Source: Bacteroidales bacterium
GTDB lineage: Bacteria; Bacteroidota; Bacteroidia; Bacteroidales; UBA12077
NCBI GenBank assembly: GCA_030643125.1
Contig: DAOWML010000105.1
Location: 1 to 7,494, forward strand
Direction: 5' to 3'
Length of the DNA: 7,494 nucleotides
Position 1 is the stretch's first letter; each line of letters opens with the position of its first letter. Both the position numbers and the translations under genes were made by a program. The notes under the pieces are model-generated. The model made no database searches. It was given only the letters and a program-made list of their open reading frames with translations, and was not told where the DNA came from. This document shows, one piece after another, positions 1 to 6,375 of this stretch.

Positions 1-44
1 AATATTTATTAAAGATTTGCATAATGAATTAGGCAAAGAATTTA

Positions 45-52
45 TATATTTG
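45..52 (+). promoter_or_regulatory. Possible -7 promoter element of the thrS operon
   Basis: The sequence TATATTTG fits the Bacteroidota sigma-A -7 consensus TAnnTTTG exactly and lies 27 nt before the thrS start codon, which would give a leader of roughly 20 nt. The best upstream partner is TTTG at 16-19, but the 25-nt gap is longer than the usual 19-21 nt or so, so the -33 box is weak. The box call rests on consensus match only. Confidence 0.4.
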
Positions 53-79
53 CATTCTTGAATTTGAAAAGGATTTAAA

Positions 80-2032
80 ATGATTAAAATAACATTACCG
101 GATAATTCTGTACGTGAATATAATGAAGCAATTTCGGGGTATGAAATTGCCAAAAATATAAGCCATGGATTGGCTAAAGAAGTTTTATCAATAACTGTTA
201 ATGATGAAGTTTGGGATTTGCAACGCCCAATAACTTATGATGCAAAAATCAAATTGCATAAGTGGGATGATGAGGAAGGTAAACACGCATTTTGGCATTC
301 ATCTGCGCACTTAATGGCTGAGGCTATGGAAGCATTATACCCGGGAATTAAGTTGGGTATTGGGCCAAGTATCGAAAATGGTTTTTATTACGATGTTGAT
401 TTAGGTGAAGAACGAGTTATAACTGATGCCGATTTTCCAAAAATCGAAGCTAAAATGAAAGAATTAGCGCAACAGAAGAATGAGTATAAAAGGAGAGAAG
501 TTGCGAAACAAGAAGCTTTAGATTTTTATAATAAAAAGGGTAACGAATATAAAGTTGAACTTATTACAGAACTTGAGGATGGTACTATTACTTTATATGA
601 ACAAGGTAATTTTACTGATTTGTGTCGTGGTCCGCATTTGCCAAGTACCGAGAAAATAAAAGCAATCAAGATTTTGAGTGTTGCTGGTGCTTATTGGCGT
701 GGTGATGAAAAAAGGAAACAATTAACTCGTGTGTATGGTATTACATTCCCAAAGCAAAAAATGCTTGAGGAATATTTGGTTTTAATTGAAGAGGCTAAAA
801 AACGTGATCATCGAAAAATAGGAAAAGAACTTGAGCTATTTACTTTTTCTCAGAAAGTAGGGCAGGGCTTGCCACTATGGTTACCTAAAGGAGCAGAGTT
901 ACGTGAAAGACTGGAGAATTTTTTAAAGAAAATTCAAAAGAGATATGGATATCAACAAGTAATTTCTCCACATATTGGATTGAAGGAACTTTGGGTAACT
1001 TCGGGTCATTATGAAAAATACGGTAAAGATTCTTTTCAACCAATAAGCACACCGACAGAGGGTGAAGAGTTCTTATTAAAACCAATGAATTGCCCACATC
1101 ATTGCGAAATTTATAAGTACAAACCACATTCATATAAAGATTTACCTGTTCGTTATGCAGAGTTTGGAACGGTTTACAGATACGAGCAAAGTGGCGAATT
1201 ACATGGATTAACTCGTGTCCGCGGATTTACACAAGATGATGCTCATATTTTTTGTCGTCCTGATCAACTCAAAGATGAATTCAAGAAAGTGATGGATATT
1301 GTTTTTATCATTTTCAATGCTTTGGATTTTAAAAATTTCACCGCACAGGTTTCGTTACGCGACCCTGAGGATAAAACAAAATATATTGGAAGTGACGAAA
1401 ATTGGGAAAAATCTGAAAGTGCAATTCTTGAAGCTGTCGATGAAAAAGATCTGAAGTACAATATCGAATATGGCGAGGCAGCATTTTACGGACCAAAACT
1501 TGATTTTATGGTTAAAGATGCACTTGGACGCCAATGGCAATTAGGAACAATTCAGGTTGACTACAATTTGCCGGAACGATTTGAATTAGAATATGTTGGT
1601 GCTGATAATAAGAAACATCGCCCGGTGATGATACACAGAGCACCTTTTGGCTCAATGGAAAGATTTGTTGCTGTTTTAATTGAGCATACTGCCGGGAAAT
1701 TTCCATTATGGTTAACTCCCGACCAGGTAGTTGTTCTTCCAATCAGTGAAAAACATAATGATTATGCCGAAAAAGTTTTGAATTTCCTAAATAATTGCGA
1801 TATTCGCACATTAATTGACGACCGTAACGAGAAGATAGGTAAAAAGATACGCGATAATGAGTTGAAACGCATACCTTATCTCTTGATTGTTGGCCAGAAA
1901 GAGGTTGATAGTGAGACAGTTTCGGTACGTGTGCAGGGAGATGGAGATAAAGGAAGCATGAAACTGAAAGAATTTGCAGACTTAATTAATAAAGAAGTAA
2001 AAGCTCAAACTGAAGCATATAAAATAAATTAA
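80..2032 (+). CDS. thrS: Threonine--tRNA ligase (ThrRS)
   Basis: This cytoplasmic class II aminoacyl-tRNA synthetase charges tRNA-Thr with threonine and edits mischarged Ser-tRNA-Thr. The 650 residues match the usual bacterial length (E. coli 642) and all domains are present. A TGS domain spans about 1-62. The editing domain has the HxxxH pair H73/H77 and the CRGPH motif with C182/H186, at the same positions as in E. coli. The catalytic core spans about 245-540, with zinc ligands C338, H389 and H519, motif 2 around RYAEFGTVYRYE (358-369) and motif 3 around HRAPFGSMERF (519-529). The anticodon-binding domain is about 545-640. The ATG at 80 gives a complete TGS domain and has AAGGA 6 nt upstream, a modest Shine-Dalgarno match. 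It leads the translation operon, with infC starting 29 nt after its stop. No key residue is missing. Confidence 0.98.
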   Translation: MIKITLPDNSVREYNEAISGYEIAKNISHGLAKEVLSITVNDEVWDLQRPITYDAKIKLHKWDDEEGKHAFWHSSAHLMAEAMEALYPGIKLGIGPSIENGFYYDVDLGEERVITDADFPKIEAKMKELAQQKNEYKRREVAKQEALDFYNKKGNEYKVELITELEDGTITLYEQGNFTDLCRGPHLPSTEKIKAIKILSVAGAYWRGDEKRKQLTRVYGITFPKQKMLEEYLVLIEEAKKRDHRKIGKELELFTFSQKVGQGLPLWLPKGAELRERLENFLKKIQKRYGYQQVISPHIGLKELWVTSGHYEKYGKDSFQPISTPTEGEEFLLKPMNCPHHCEIYKYKPHSYKDLPVRYAEFGTVYRYEQSGELHGLTRVRGFTQDDAHIFCRPDQLKDEFKKVMDIVFIIFNALDFKNFTAQVSLRDPEDKTKYIGSDENWEKSESAILEAVDEKDLKYNIEYGEAAFYGPKLDFMVKDALGRQWQLGTIQVDYNLPERFELEYVGADNKKHRPVMIHRAPFGSMERFVAVLIEHTAGKFPLWLTPDQVVVLPISEKHNDYAEKVLNFLNNCDIRTLIDDRNEKIGKKIRDNELKRIPYLLIVGQKEVDSETVSVRVQGDGDKGSMKLKEFADLINKEVKAQTEAYKIN

Positions 2033-2047
2033 TTATTAACTAAAATT

Positions 2048-2064
2048 AGGAGGACCTAGTCATA
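2048..2064 (+). promoter_or_regulatory. Strong Shine-Dalgarno AGGAGG plus ATA start codon of infC
   Basis: AGGAGG at 2048-2053 is followed by an 8-nt spacer and the codon ATA at 2062-2064. It is the only full AGGAGG before any gene in this window; the other starts have AT-rich leaders or at best short purine runs. It decides the infC start: an in-frame TAG at 2047-2049 blocks any earlier start, and no ATG, GTG or TTG occurs in frame until 2236, well inside the conserved IF3 N-domain. A strong ribosome site compensating for a poor start codon is the natural reading. Confidence 0.85.
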
Positions 2065-2625
2065 GCAGGACCAAGACCAAGACAAAGAAGACCATTCAAA
2101 AAAGCTGAGCCGGCACATAAAATAAATAATTTTATACGTGCACATGCAGTTAGGCTTGTTGGGGATAATATTGAAAAACCTGATGTTTACTCTATTCAAG
2201 AAGCTTTAAAGCTTGCAGATGATTTAGAGCTTGATTTGGTTGAGATTTCACCAAATGCTGACCCTCCGGTTTGTAAAATAATTGATTATCAGAAGTTTCT
2301 TTATCAGCAAAAGAAAAGGCAAAAAGAGCTTAAAGCTAAAACACAAAAAGTAGTTCTAAAAGAAATAAGATTCGGCCCAAATACCGATGAGCATGATTAC
2401 CAGTTTAAATTAAAGCATGCCATTAAATTTCTTGAAGATGGCGCAAAAGTAAAAGCGTTTGTATTTTTTAAAGGTCGTTCAATTTTGTTTAAAGAAAAGG
2501 GTGAAATACTTTTGTTAAGATTAGCCCAGGATCTGGAAGATTATGGAAAAGTTGAACAGTTACCTAAGCTTGAAGGTAAAAGAATGATAATTTTTATAGC
2601 ACCAAAAACTGCTAAGAAAAAGTAA
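2062..2625 (+). CDS. infC: Translation initiation factor IF-3, non-AUG (AUA) start
   Basis: IF3 binds the 30S subunit, keeps 50S off, and checks the start codon and initiator tRNA. Read from ATA at 2062 the protein is 187 residues, the normal family size (E. coli 180). A basic N-terminal tail (about 2-20) precedes the N-domain (about 21-80), which includes INNFIRAHAVRLVGDN and the hallmark VEISPNADPPVCKIIDY (60-76). A lysine-rich helical linker (about 80-95) leads to the C-domain (about 97-185), with KEIRFGPNTDEHDYQ and the closing EGKRM and APK motifs. The usual start codons would give only 129 residues from TTG 2236, cutting the N-domain in half. In E. coli infC starts with AUU, which IF3 itself discriminates against, giving autoregulation; AUA here very probably serves the same purpose (inference). 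It sits 29 nt after thrS and 28 nt before rpmI. Confidence 0.93.
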   Translation: MAGPRPRQRRPFKKAEPAHKINNFIRAHAVRLVGDNIEKPDVYSIQEALKLADDLELDLVEISPNADPPVCKIIDYQKFLYQQKKRQKELKAKTQKVVLKEIRFGPNTDEHDYQFKLKHAIKFLEDGAKVKAFVFFKGRSILFKEKGEILLLRLAQDLEDYGKVEQLPKLEGKRMIIFIAPKTAKKK

Positions 2626-2653
2626 TATATTTAAATTTTAAATTTGAAGTAAA

Positions 2654-2851
2654 ATGCCAAAGATGAAGACAAAATCGGGAGCTAAAAAAAGATTTAGCAT
2701 TACCGGTTCAGGAAAGATTAAAAGAAAACATGCCTTTAAAAGTCACATTTTGACTAAAAAGACTACAAAGCAAAAGAGAAATCTGACTGCTACAGGACAA
2801 GTACATAAGGCTGATGAAAACAACATCAAGTTGTGTTTATCAATGAAGTAA
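2654..2851 (+). CDS. rpmI: 50S ribosomal protein bL35
   Basis: This is a small, very basic component of the large ribosomal subunit. The 65 residues equal the typical length. The start MPKMKTKSGAKKRF, the segment TGSGKIKRKHAFKSH (about 17-31) and the lysine-rich centre ILTKKTTKQKR (32-42) are characteristic of the family. It lies between infC and rplT, the standard order of this operon. The leader before the ATG is AT-rich with no clear Shine-Dalgarno, as is normal in Bacteroidota. Translation may be co-controlled with rplT by bL20, as known in E. coli and Bacillus, but that is inference here. Confidence 0.97.
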   Translation: MPKMKTKSGAKKRFSITGSGKIKRKHAFKSHILTKKTTKQKRNLTATGQVHKADENNIKLCLSMK

Positions 2852-2952
2852 TCTTTTAATTAAAATTATTTATTAGTATTTAACCAGGATGAATTAGCCG
2901 AAATAAGAGCCGAAAAAGAAGAGGCCGCTAATCGTTCACAAAACGGAAAATT
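2852..2952 (+). promoter_or_regulatory. rpmI-rplT gap with inverted and direct repeats; candidate bL20-responsive leader
   Basis: This 101-nt gap is long for an otherwise tight operon. The part from about 2883 to 2948 is about 44% G+C by my count, above the other gaps. ATTAGC at 2893-2898 is perfectly complementary to GCTAAT at 2927-2932, which could close a 28-nt loop; inside it GCC (2909-2911) could pair with GGC (2923-2925). AGCCGAAA occurs twice, at 2896-2903 and 2908-2915. The folded segment ends 20 nt before the rplT start, well placed to control its translation. bL20 is a known autoregulator that binds RNA mimics of its 23S rRNA site in other phyla. I cannot match this segment to a named RNA family, so the regulatory role is inference. 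Confidence 0.35.
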
Positions 2953-3300
2953 ATGCCAAGATCAGTAAATTCAGTTGCTTCAAGAGCAAGAAGAAAAAAA
3001 ATATTGAAGCACACCAAAGGATACTTTGGAAGAGGAAAAAATGTTTGGACTGTTGCTAAAAATGCATTCGAAAAAGGATTAAGCTACGCATACAGAGACA
3101 GAAAAACCAAGAAAAGAAATTTCAGAGCTTTATGGATTCAAAGAATTAATGCAGGTGTTCGCGAACACGGAATGTCTTATTCTGAATTCATGGGTAAATT
3201 AAATAAAAAGGGTATAGCACTTAACAGAAAAGTATTAGCCGATTTAGCAATGAATCATCCTAAAGCTTTTGCTGAAGTTATAAAAACTGTTAAGAAATAA
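2953..3300 (+). CDS. rplT: 50S ribosomal protein bL20
   Basis: bL20 binds 23S rRNA early in large-subunit assembly and in several bacteria represses its own operon. The 115 residues match the family. The basic N-terminal extension MPRSVNSVASRARRKKILK, the block KGYFGRGKNVWTVAKNA (about 22-38), the YRDRKTKKRNFRALWIQRINA region (about 47-67) and the C-terminal globular part with GMSYSEFMGKL and LNRKVLADLA are all typical. It is the last gene of the thrS-infC-rpmI-rplT cluster, and a strong terminator follows 23 nt after its stop. The start has no Shine-Dalgarno; the leader just before it is AT-rich and preceded by the repeat-bearing gap. Confidence 0.98.
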   Translation: MPRSVNSVASRARRKKILKHTKGYFGRGKNVWTVAKNAFEKGLSYAYRDRKTKKRNFRALWIQRINAGVREHGMSYSEFMGKLNKKGIALNRKVLADLAMNHPKAFAEVIKTVKK

Positions 3301-3323
3301 ATTATTTCTATAATATATTGTTG

Positions 3324-3352
3324 AAGGGAAGCTATTATGCTTCCCTTTTTTT
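3324..3352 (+). terminator. Intrinsic terminator after rplT
   Basis: A perfect 9-bp stem pairs AAGGGAAGC (3324-3332) with GCTTCCCTT (3339-3347) around the 6-nt loop TATTAT, and the T-run continues to 3352. It closes the thrS-rplT operon and separates it from dapB. Confidence 0.93.
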
Positions 3353-3452
3353 ATATTTACAAATCGCAAAAAATGAATTAACATTTTTTAAGATAATTTT
3401 TAAAATCTTTAATTGGTTTTTCGATACCTTGCACAGGAATTATAGCTAAACA

Positions 3453-4169
3453 ATGAATATAGCAATTATTGGATACGGAAAAATGGGTAAAGAAATAGAA
3501 AAACTTGCCCAAGAGCGAGATCATAATGTGGTTTTACGTATCGATGAAAATAATATTAAATCATTAACTAAAGATGATTTTAGTAATGTAGATGTTGCAA
3601 TTGAATTTTCGGTGCCTGAAAGGGCTTTTTCTAATATAAATTTATGTTTTGATAATAACATTCCTGTTGTTAGTGGTACTACAGGATGGCTTGAGAAATT
3701 TGATGATGTGCTTGAAAGATGTAAAAATGAGAATAACACATTCTTTTATGCATCAAATTATAGTATAGGTGTAAATTTATTTTTTAAGCTGAATCAGCAT
3801 CTGGCAAAAATAATGAATAATTTCACTGATTATAATGTTCGGGTTGAAGAAACACATCACACTCAAAAATTAGACACTCCAAGCGGAACTGCAATTACTT
3901 TAGCCGAAGGTTTAATTGAAAATATTGAACGAAAAAATAATTGGGAAAAAGAACAGGAAAATTCAGACAATGCAATTGCTGTTAAATCATTTAGAGAAGG
4001 AAATGTTCCGGGAAATCACAAAGTTATTTATGATTCATCGTTTGATAGAATTATGATTGAACATGATGCTAAAAGCCGAAAGGGATTCGCATTAGGAGCA
4101 ATTTTGGCAGCTGAATTTATAATTAGTAAAAAAGGTTATTATTCAATGGACGATTTATTAAAAATTTAA
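3453..4169 (+). CDS. dapB: 4-hydroxy-tetrahydrodipicolinate reductase
   Basis: DapB reduces the DapA product to tetrahydrodipicolinate with NAD(P)H, on the route to lysine and to the meso-diaminopimelate of peptidoglycan; it is cytoplasmic. At 238 residues it is shorter than E. coli DapB (273) but within the size range of the family. The Rossmann nucleotide motif GYGKMG is at 7-12. SGTTGW (74-79) and ASNYSIGVN (100-108) line the cofactor and substrate site. The signature HHTQKLDTPSGTA (135-147) holds the expected catalytic H135 and K139, equivalent to E. coli H159 and K163. REGNVPGNH (181-189) is the conserved substrate-binding loop. The start codon leads directly into the first beta strand of the fold. 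The gene follows a terminator and about 100 nt of AT-rich DNA, so it should have its own promoter, which I could not identify with confidence. lepB follows after 17 nt. Confidence 0.96.
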   Translation: MNIAIIGYGKMGKEIEKLAQERDHNVVLRIDENNIKSLTKDDFSNVDVAIEFSVPERAFSNINLCFDNNIPVVSGTTGWLEKFDDVLERCKNENNTFFYASNYSIGVNLFFKLNQHLAKIMNNFTDYNVRVEETHHTQKLDTPSGTAITLAEGLIENIERKNNWEKEQENSDNAIAVKSFREGNVPGNHKVIYDSSFDRIMIEHDAKSRKGFALGAILAAEFIISKKGYYSMDDLLKI

Positions 4170-4186
4170 TATACAAGCAAAATAAA

Positions 4187-5596
4187 ATGACACTAAAAGA
4201 AATTTTAAAAAACAAGTACTTTAAGTTTGGAGTAGCAATTATAATTTATCTGCTTTGGGTAATATGGATAAAAAACTATTGGTTTTTATTTGGTATTCCA
4301 ATTATTATTGACGTGCACTTAACTAAATTTGTGAATTGGGCATTTTGGAAAAAACCCGATGGGTCTGAAAAGAAAAGTGCTATAGTTGAATGGGTTGATG
4401 CTTTGATTTTTGCCGTTATTGCAGCTACTTTAATTCGAATGTTCTTGATAGAAGCCTATACAATTCCAACATCATCAATGGAAAAAACTTTATTGGTTGG
4501 CGATTATCTTTTTGTAAGCAAAGTAAGTTATGGGCCAAAACTCCCTAACACGCCGATTTCATTTCCTTTTGCACACCATACTTTACCTTTAACAAAATAT
4601 AAAAAGTCTTATGTAGAGTGGATAAAAAACCCGTATAAAAGAATTGCAGGTTTTGGAGATATTAAAAGAAATGACATTGTAGTATTTAATTTCCCCGCAG
4701 GCGATACGGTTGTTTTAGAAATGCAAGAACAAGATTATTATTCAATTACAAGAAATTACGCCGACGGACTAAAACGTAGAGATATTCAGCAGGGTAACCC
4801 AATAAAATCTTTTGATAGTTATAAAGCCATCGCAAAAAATTATATTTGGGATCAGTTTAATATTACTGTTCGTCCGGTTGATAAACGTGAAAATTATATC
4901 AAACGTTGTGTTGCAATTCCTGGTGATAGTTTAAAGATTATTCATGGACAGGTTTATATAAACGGCGAGGAACAGCCACATTTTGAAAAGATGCAATACG
5001 ATTATTTTATAAAAACTAATGGAAAACAAATCAATTCAAAATATTTTGAAAGATTAAATATTGCTGTTGATGACAGAAGATATATTGCTTCAAGTTCGAT
5101 GTATGAACTACCATTAACTGCTGAAAATGTAACTAATTTAAAAGACTTTACAGCTGTTTCAGTAGTTTCTAAATATGAGAATACAAATATTAATATGGCT
5201 AATATTTCAATATTTCCACATAATACTAAATATCCATGGACAGAAGATAATTTCGGGCCATTATATATACCTGAAAAGGGTGTAACTATTGATTTAAATG
5301 TAGATAATTTGCCATTATATTATAGAATAATTGAAACCTACGAGGGCAATAAGCTAAGAGTAGATGGTAGCGAAATATATATTAATGATAAAAAAGTTAA
5401 TTCATACACTTTTAAAATGGATTATTACTTTATGATGGGTGATAATCGTCATAATTCAGCTGATTCAAGATATTGGGGTTTTGTTCCTGAAGATCATGTT
5501 GTAGGAAAAGCCGTGTTCATTTGGTTGTCGTTAGATAAGGATCAGCAATTTGTAAATAAAATTCGTTGGAATAGAATATTTTCGTTAATACATTAA
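4187..5596 (+). CDS. lepB: Signal peptidase I, long Bacteroidota form
   Basis: This inner-membrane serine protease removes signal peptides from exported proteins. Hydrophobic segments at about 13-45 (probably two membrane passes) and 70-88 precede the catalytic region. IPTSSM (93-98) supplies the nucleophile S97, YIKRCVAIPGD (237-247) supplies the general base K239, and the C-terminal signature GDNRHNSADSRYWGFVP (418-434) is intact, so the enzyme should be active. At 469 residues it is well above E. coli LepB (324). The extra length lies between the Ser and Lys motifs (about 115-230) and between the Lys motif and the GDN signature (about 265-410). The stretch at about 389-421 resembles 248-281, suggesting a duplicated beta unit. 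It starts 17 nt after dapB, so the two are probably co-transcribed, and a terminator follows 20 nt after its stop. Confidence 0.95.
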   Translation: MTLKEILKNKYFKFGVAIIIYLLWVIWIKNYWFLFGIPIIIDVHLTKFVNWAFWKKPDGSEKKSAIVEWVDALIFAVIAATLIRMFLIEAYTIPTSSMEKTLLVGDYLFVSKVSYGPKLPNTPISFPFAHHTLPLTKYKKSYVEWIKNPYKRIAGFGDIKRNDIVVFNFPAGDTVVLEMQEQDYYSITRNYADGLKRRDIQQGNPIKSFDSYKAIAKNYIWDQFNITVRPVDKRENYIKRCVAIPGDSLKIIHGQVYINGEEQPHFEKMQYDYFIKTNGKQINSKYFERLNIAVDDRRYIASSSMYELPLTAENVTNLKDFTAVSVVSKYENTNINMANISIFPHNTKYPWTEDNFGPLYIPEKGVTIDLNVDNLPLYYRIIETYEGNKLRVDGSEIYINDKKVNSYTFKMDYYFMMGDNRHNSADSRYWGFVPEDHVVGKAVFIWLSLDKDQQFVNKIRWNRIFSLIH

Positions 5597-5616
5597 TAAA
5601 AATACTACATATCTTT

Positions 5617-5649
5617 ATACCGGAGAGTTATCTGTCCGGTATTTTTTTT
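5617..5649 (+). terminator. Intrinsic terminator after lepB
   Basis: An 8-bp stem pairs ATACCGGA (5617-5624) with TCCGGTAT (5635-5642) around a 10-nt loop that may itself pair by two bases, followed by T to 5649. It ends only 12 nt before the next start codon, so it could also act as an attenuator for that gene. Confidence 0.88.
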
Positions 5650-5661
5650 AGATAAAAACTT

Positions 5662-6285
5662 ATGAGCAAAAAAGTTATTTTATCGACTGCATATCTGGCC
5701 CCAATTCAATATTATACTAAACTTTTAAAGTATGATGAGGTATTTATTGAGAAGCACGAAAATTTTATAAAGCAGAGCTACAGGAACAGATGTAAAATTT
5801 ATGGTGCAAATGGAGAATTATCATTATCTATCCCGGTAAAGAAAATATCCCTTAAAACAAAAATTAAAGATTTGTTAATTGATTATGATACCAATTGGCA
5901 AAAAATGCATTGGAAATCAATAGAATCAGCATATCGATCATCACCCTTTTTTGAGTTTTACGAAGATGATTTAAAACCATTTTATGAAAAGAAATATAAA
6001 TTCTTACTCGATTTCAATTCAGAAATTCAAAATGTAATTTTGGAGTATCTGGATTTTGAAATTAATTTAAAATTTACCGATAAATATTATAATGTTTTAA
6101 CTGAAGAATTTGATGATTTCAGGGAACAAATTCACCCAAAGAAGAAAGAAAATGATGTTGATTTCATTAAGGTTGAGTATACTCAGGTGTTTCAGGAAAA
6201 ATATGGATTCATACCCAATTTAAGTATCATCGATTTATTGTTTAATGAGGGACCTAATGCAACCGAATTACTTAGATATTTATAA
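5662..6285 (+). CDS. WbqC family protein
   Basis: The 207-residue protein looks like the WbqC family, named after a gene in an O-antigen cluster; its biochemical role is not established and it is often found beside lepB in Bacteroidota. Visible family-like features are the N-terminal STAYLAPIQYYTKLL (8-22), the SYRNRCKIYGANGELSLSIPV region (39-59) in which NR, a Gly turn and the PV strand fit the family pattern, the central NWQKMHWKSIESAYRSSPFF (78-97) with its H-x-x-x-I pattern, and the C-terminal NLSIIDLLFNEGP (186-198). No signal peptide or membrane segment is seen, so it should be cytoplasmic. It begins 12 nt after the lepB terminator without a Shine-Dalgarno. Family assignment is fairly secure; a role in surface glycan or nucleotide-sugar metabolism would be inference only. 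Confidence 0.85.
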   Translation: MSKKVILSTAYLAPIQYYTKLLKYDEVFIEKHENFIKQSYRNRCKIYGANGELSLSIPVKKISLKTKIKDLLIDYDTNWQKMHWKSIESAYRSSPFFEFYEDDLKPFYEKKYKFLLDFNSEIQNVILEYLDFEINLKFTDKYYNVLTEEFDDFREQIHPKKKENDVDFIKVEYTQVFQEKYGFIPNLSIIDLLFNEGPNATELLRYL

Positions 6286-6289
6286 TATA

Positions 6290-6304
6290 TTGACTGTTAG
6301 TCAA
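6290..6304. repeat. Perfect 15-nt palindrome TTGACT-GTT-AGTCAA
   Basis: Two 6-nt arms flank a 3-nt centre, starting 5 nt after the wbqC-like stop. The downstream A-run continues to 6310, so on the + strand this lacks the T-run of an intrinsic terminator until TTTTATTT further on. It could be a weak terminator hairpin or a binding site for a dimeric regulator of the next gene; both are inference. Confidence 0.4.
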
Positions 6305-6375
6305 AAAAAAGTTTTATTTATCAATTTTTTATTTATTTTTAAGTCAAATTTTGAAATGAAACCTAAACACTCGAA

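Noticed and set aside
2..61. Open frame ending at TGA 59-61 that could be the tail of an upstream gene
   Set aside because: Only 19 codons are visible, nothing is recognisable, and it overlaps a good -7 promoter match; it cannot be supported or excluded from this window.
885..1742. Antisense open frames inside thrS
   Set aside because: They lie opposite a fully conserved coding sequence, have no recognisable domains and overlap each other; they are shadows of thrS.
2236..2625. infC as a 129-residue protein starting at TTG 2236
   Set aside because: This start falls within the conserved VEISPNADPP motif of the IF3 N-domain; 58 conserved residues are encoded in frame upstream back to ATA 2062.
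2864..2968. Stop-free 34-codon frame in the rpmI-rplT gap, overlapping the rplT start
   Set aside because: It has no ATG, GTG or TTG start and no family resemblance; the segment is more plausibly structured RNA. The ATG at 2889 in another frame encodes only two residues.
3410..3435. Possible dapB promoter (TTG at 3413-3415 and TACCTTG at 3425-3431)
   Set aside because: The spacing between the two is far too short and the downstream box lacks the TTTG end of the consensus.
3521..3739. Antisense 72-residue frame inside dapB
   Set aside because: It lies wholly opposite the conserved dapB frame with low-complexity Ser/Leu-rich translation and no leader signals.
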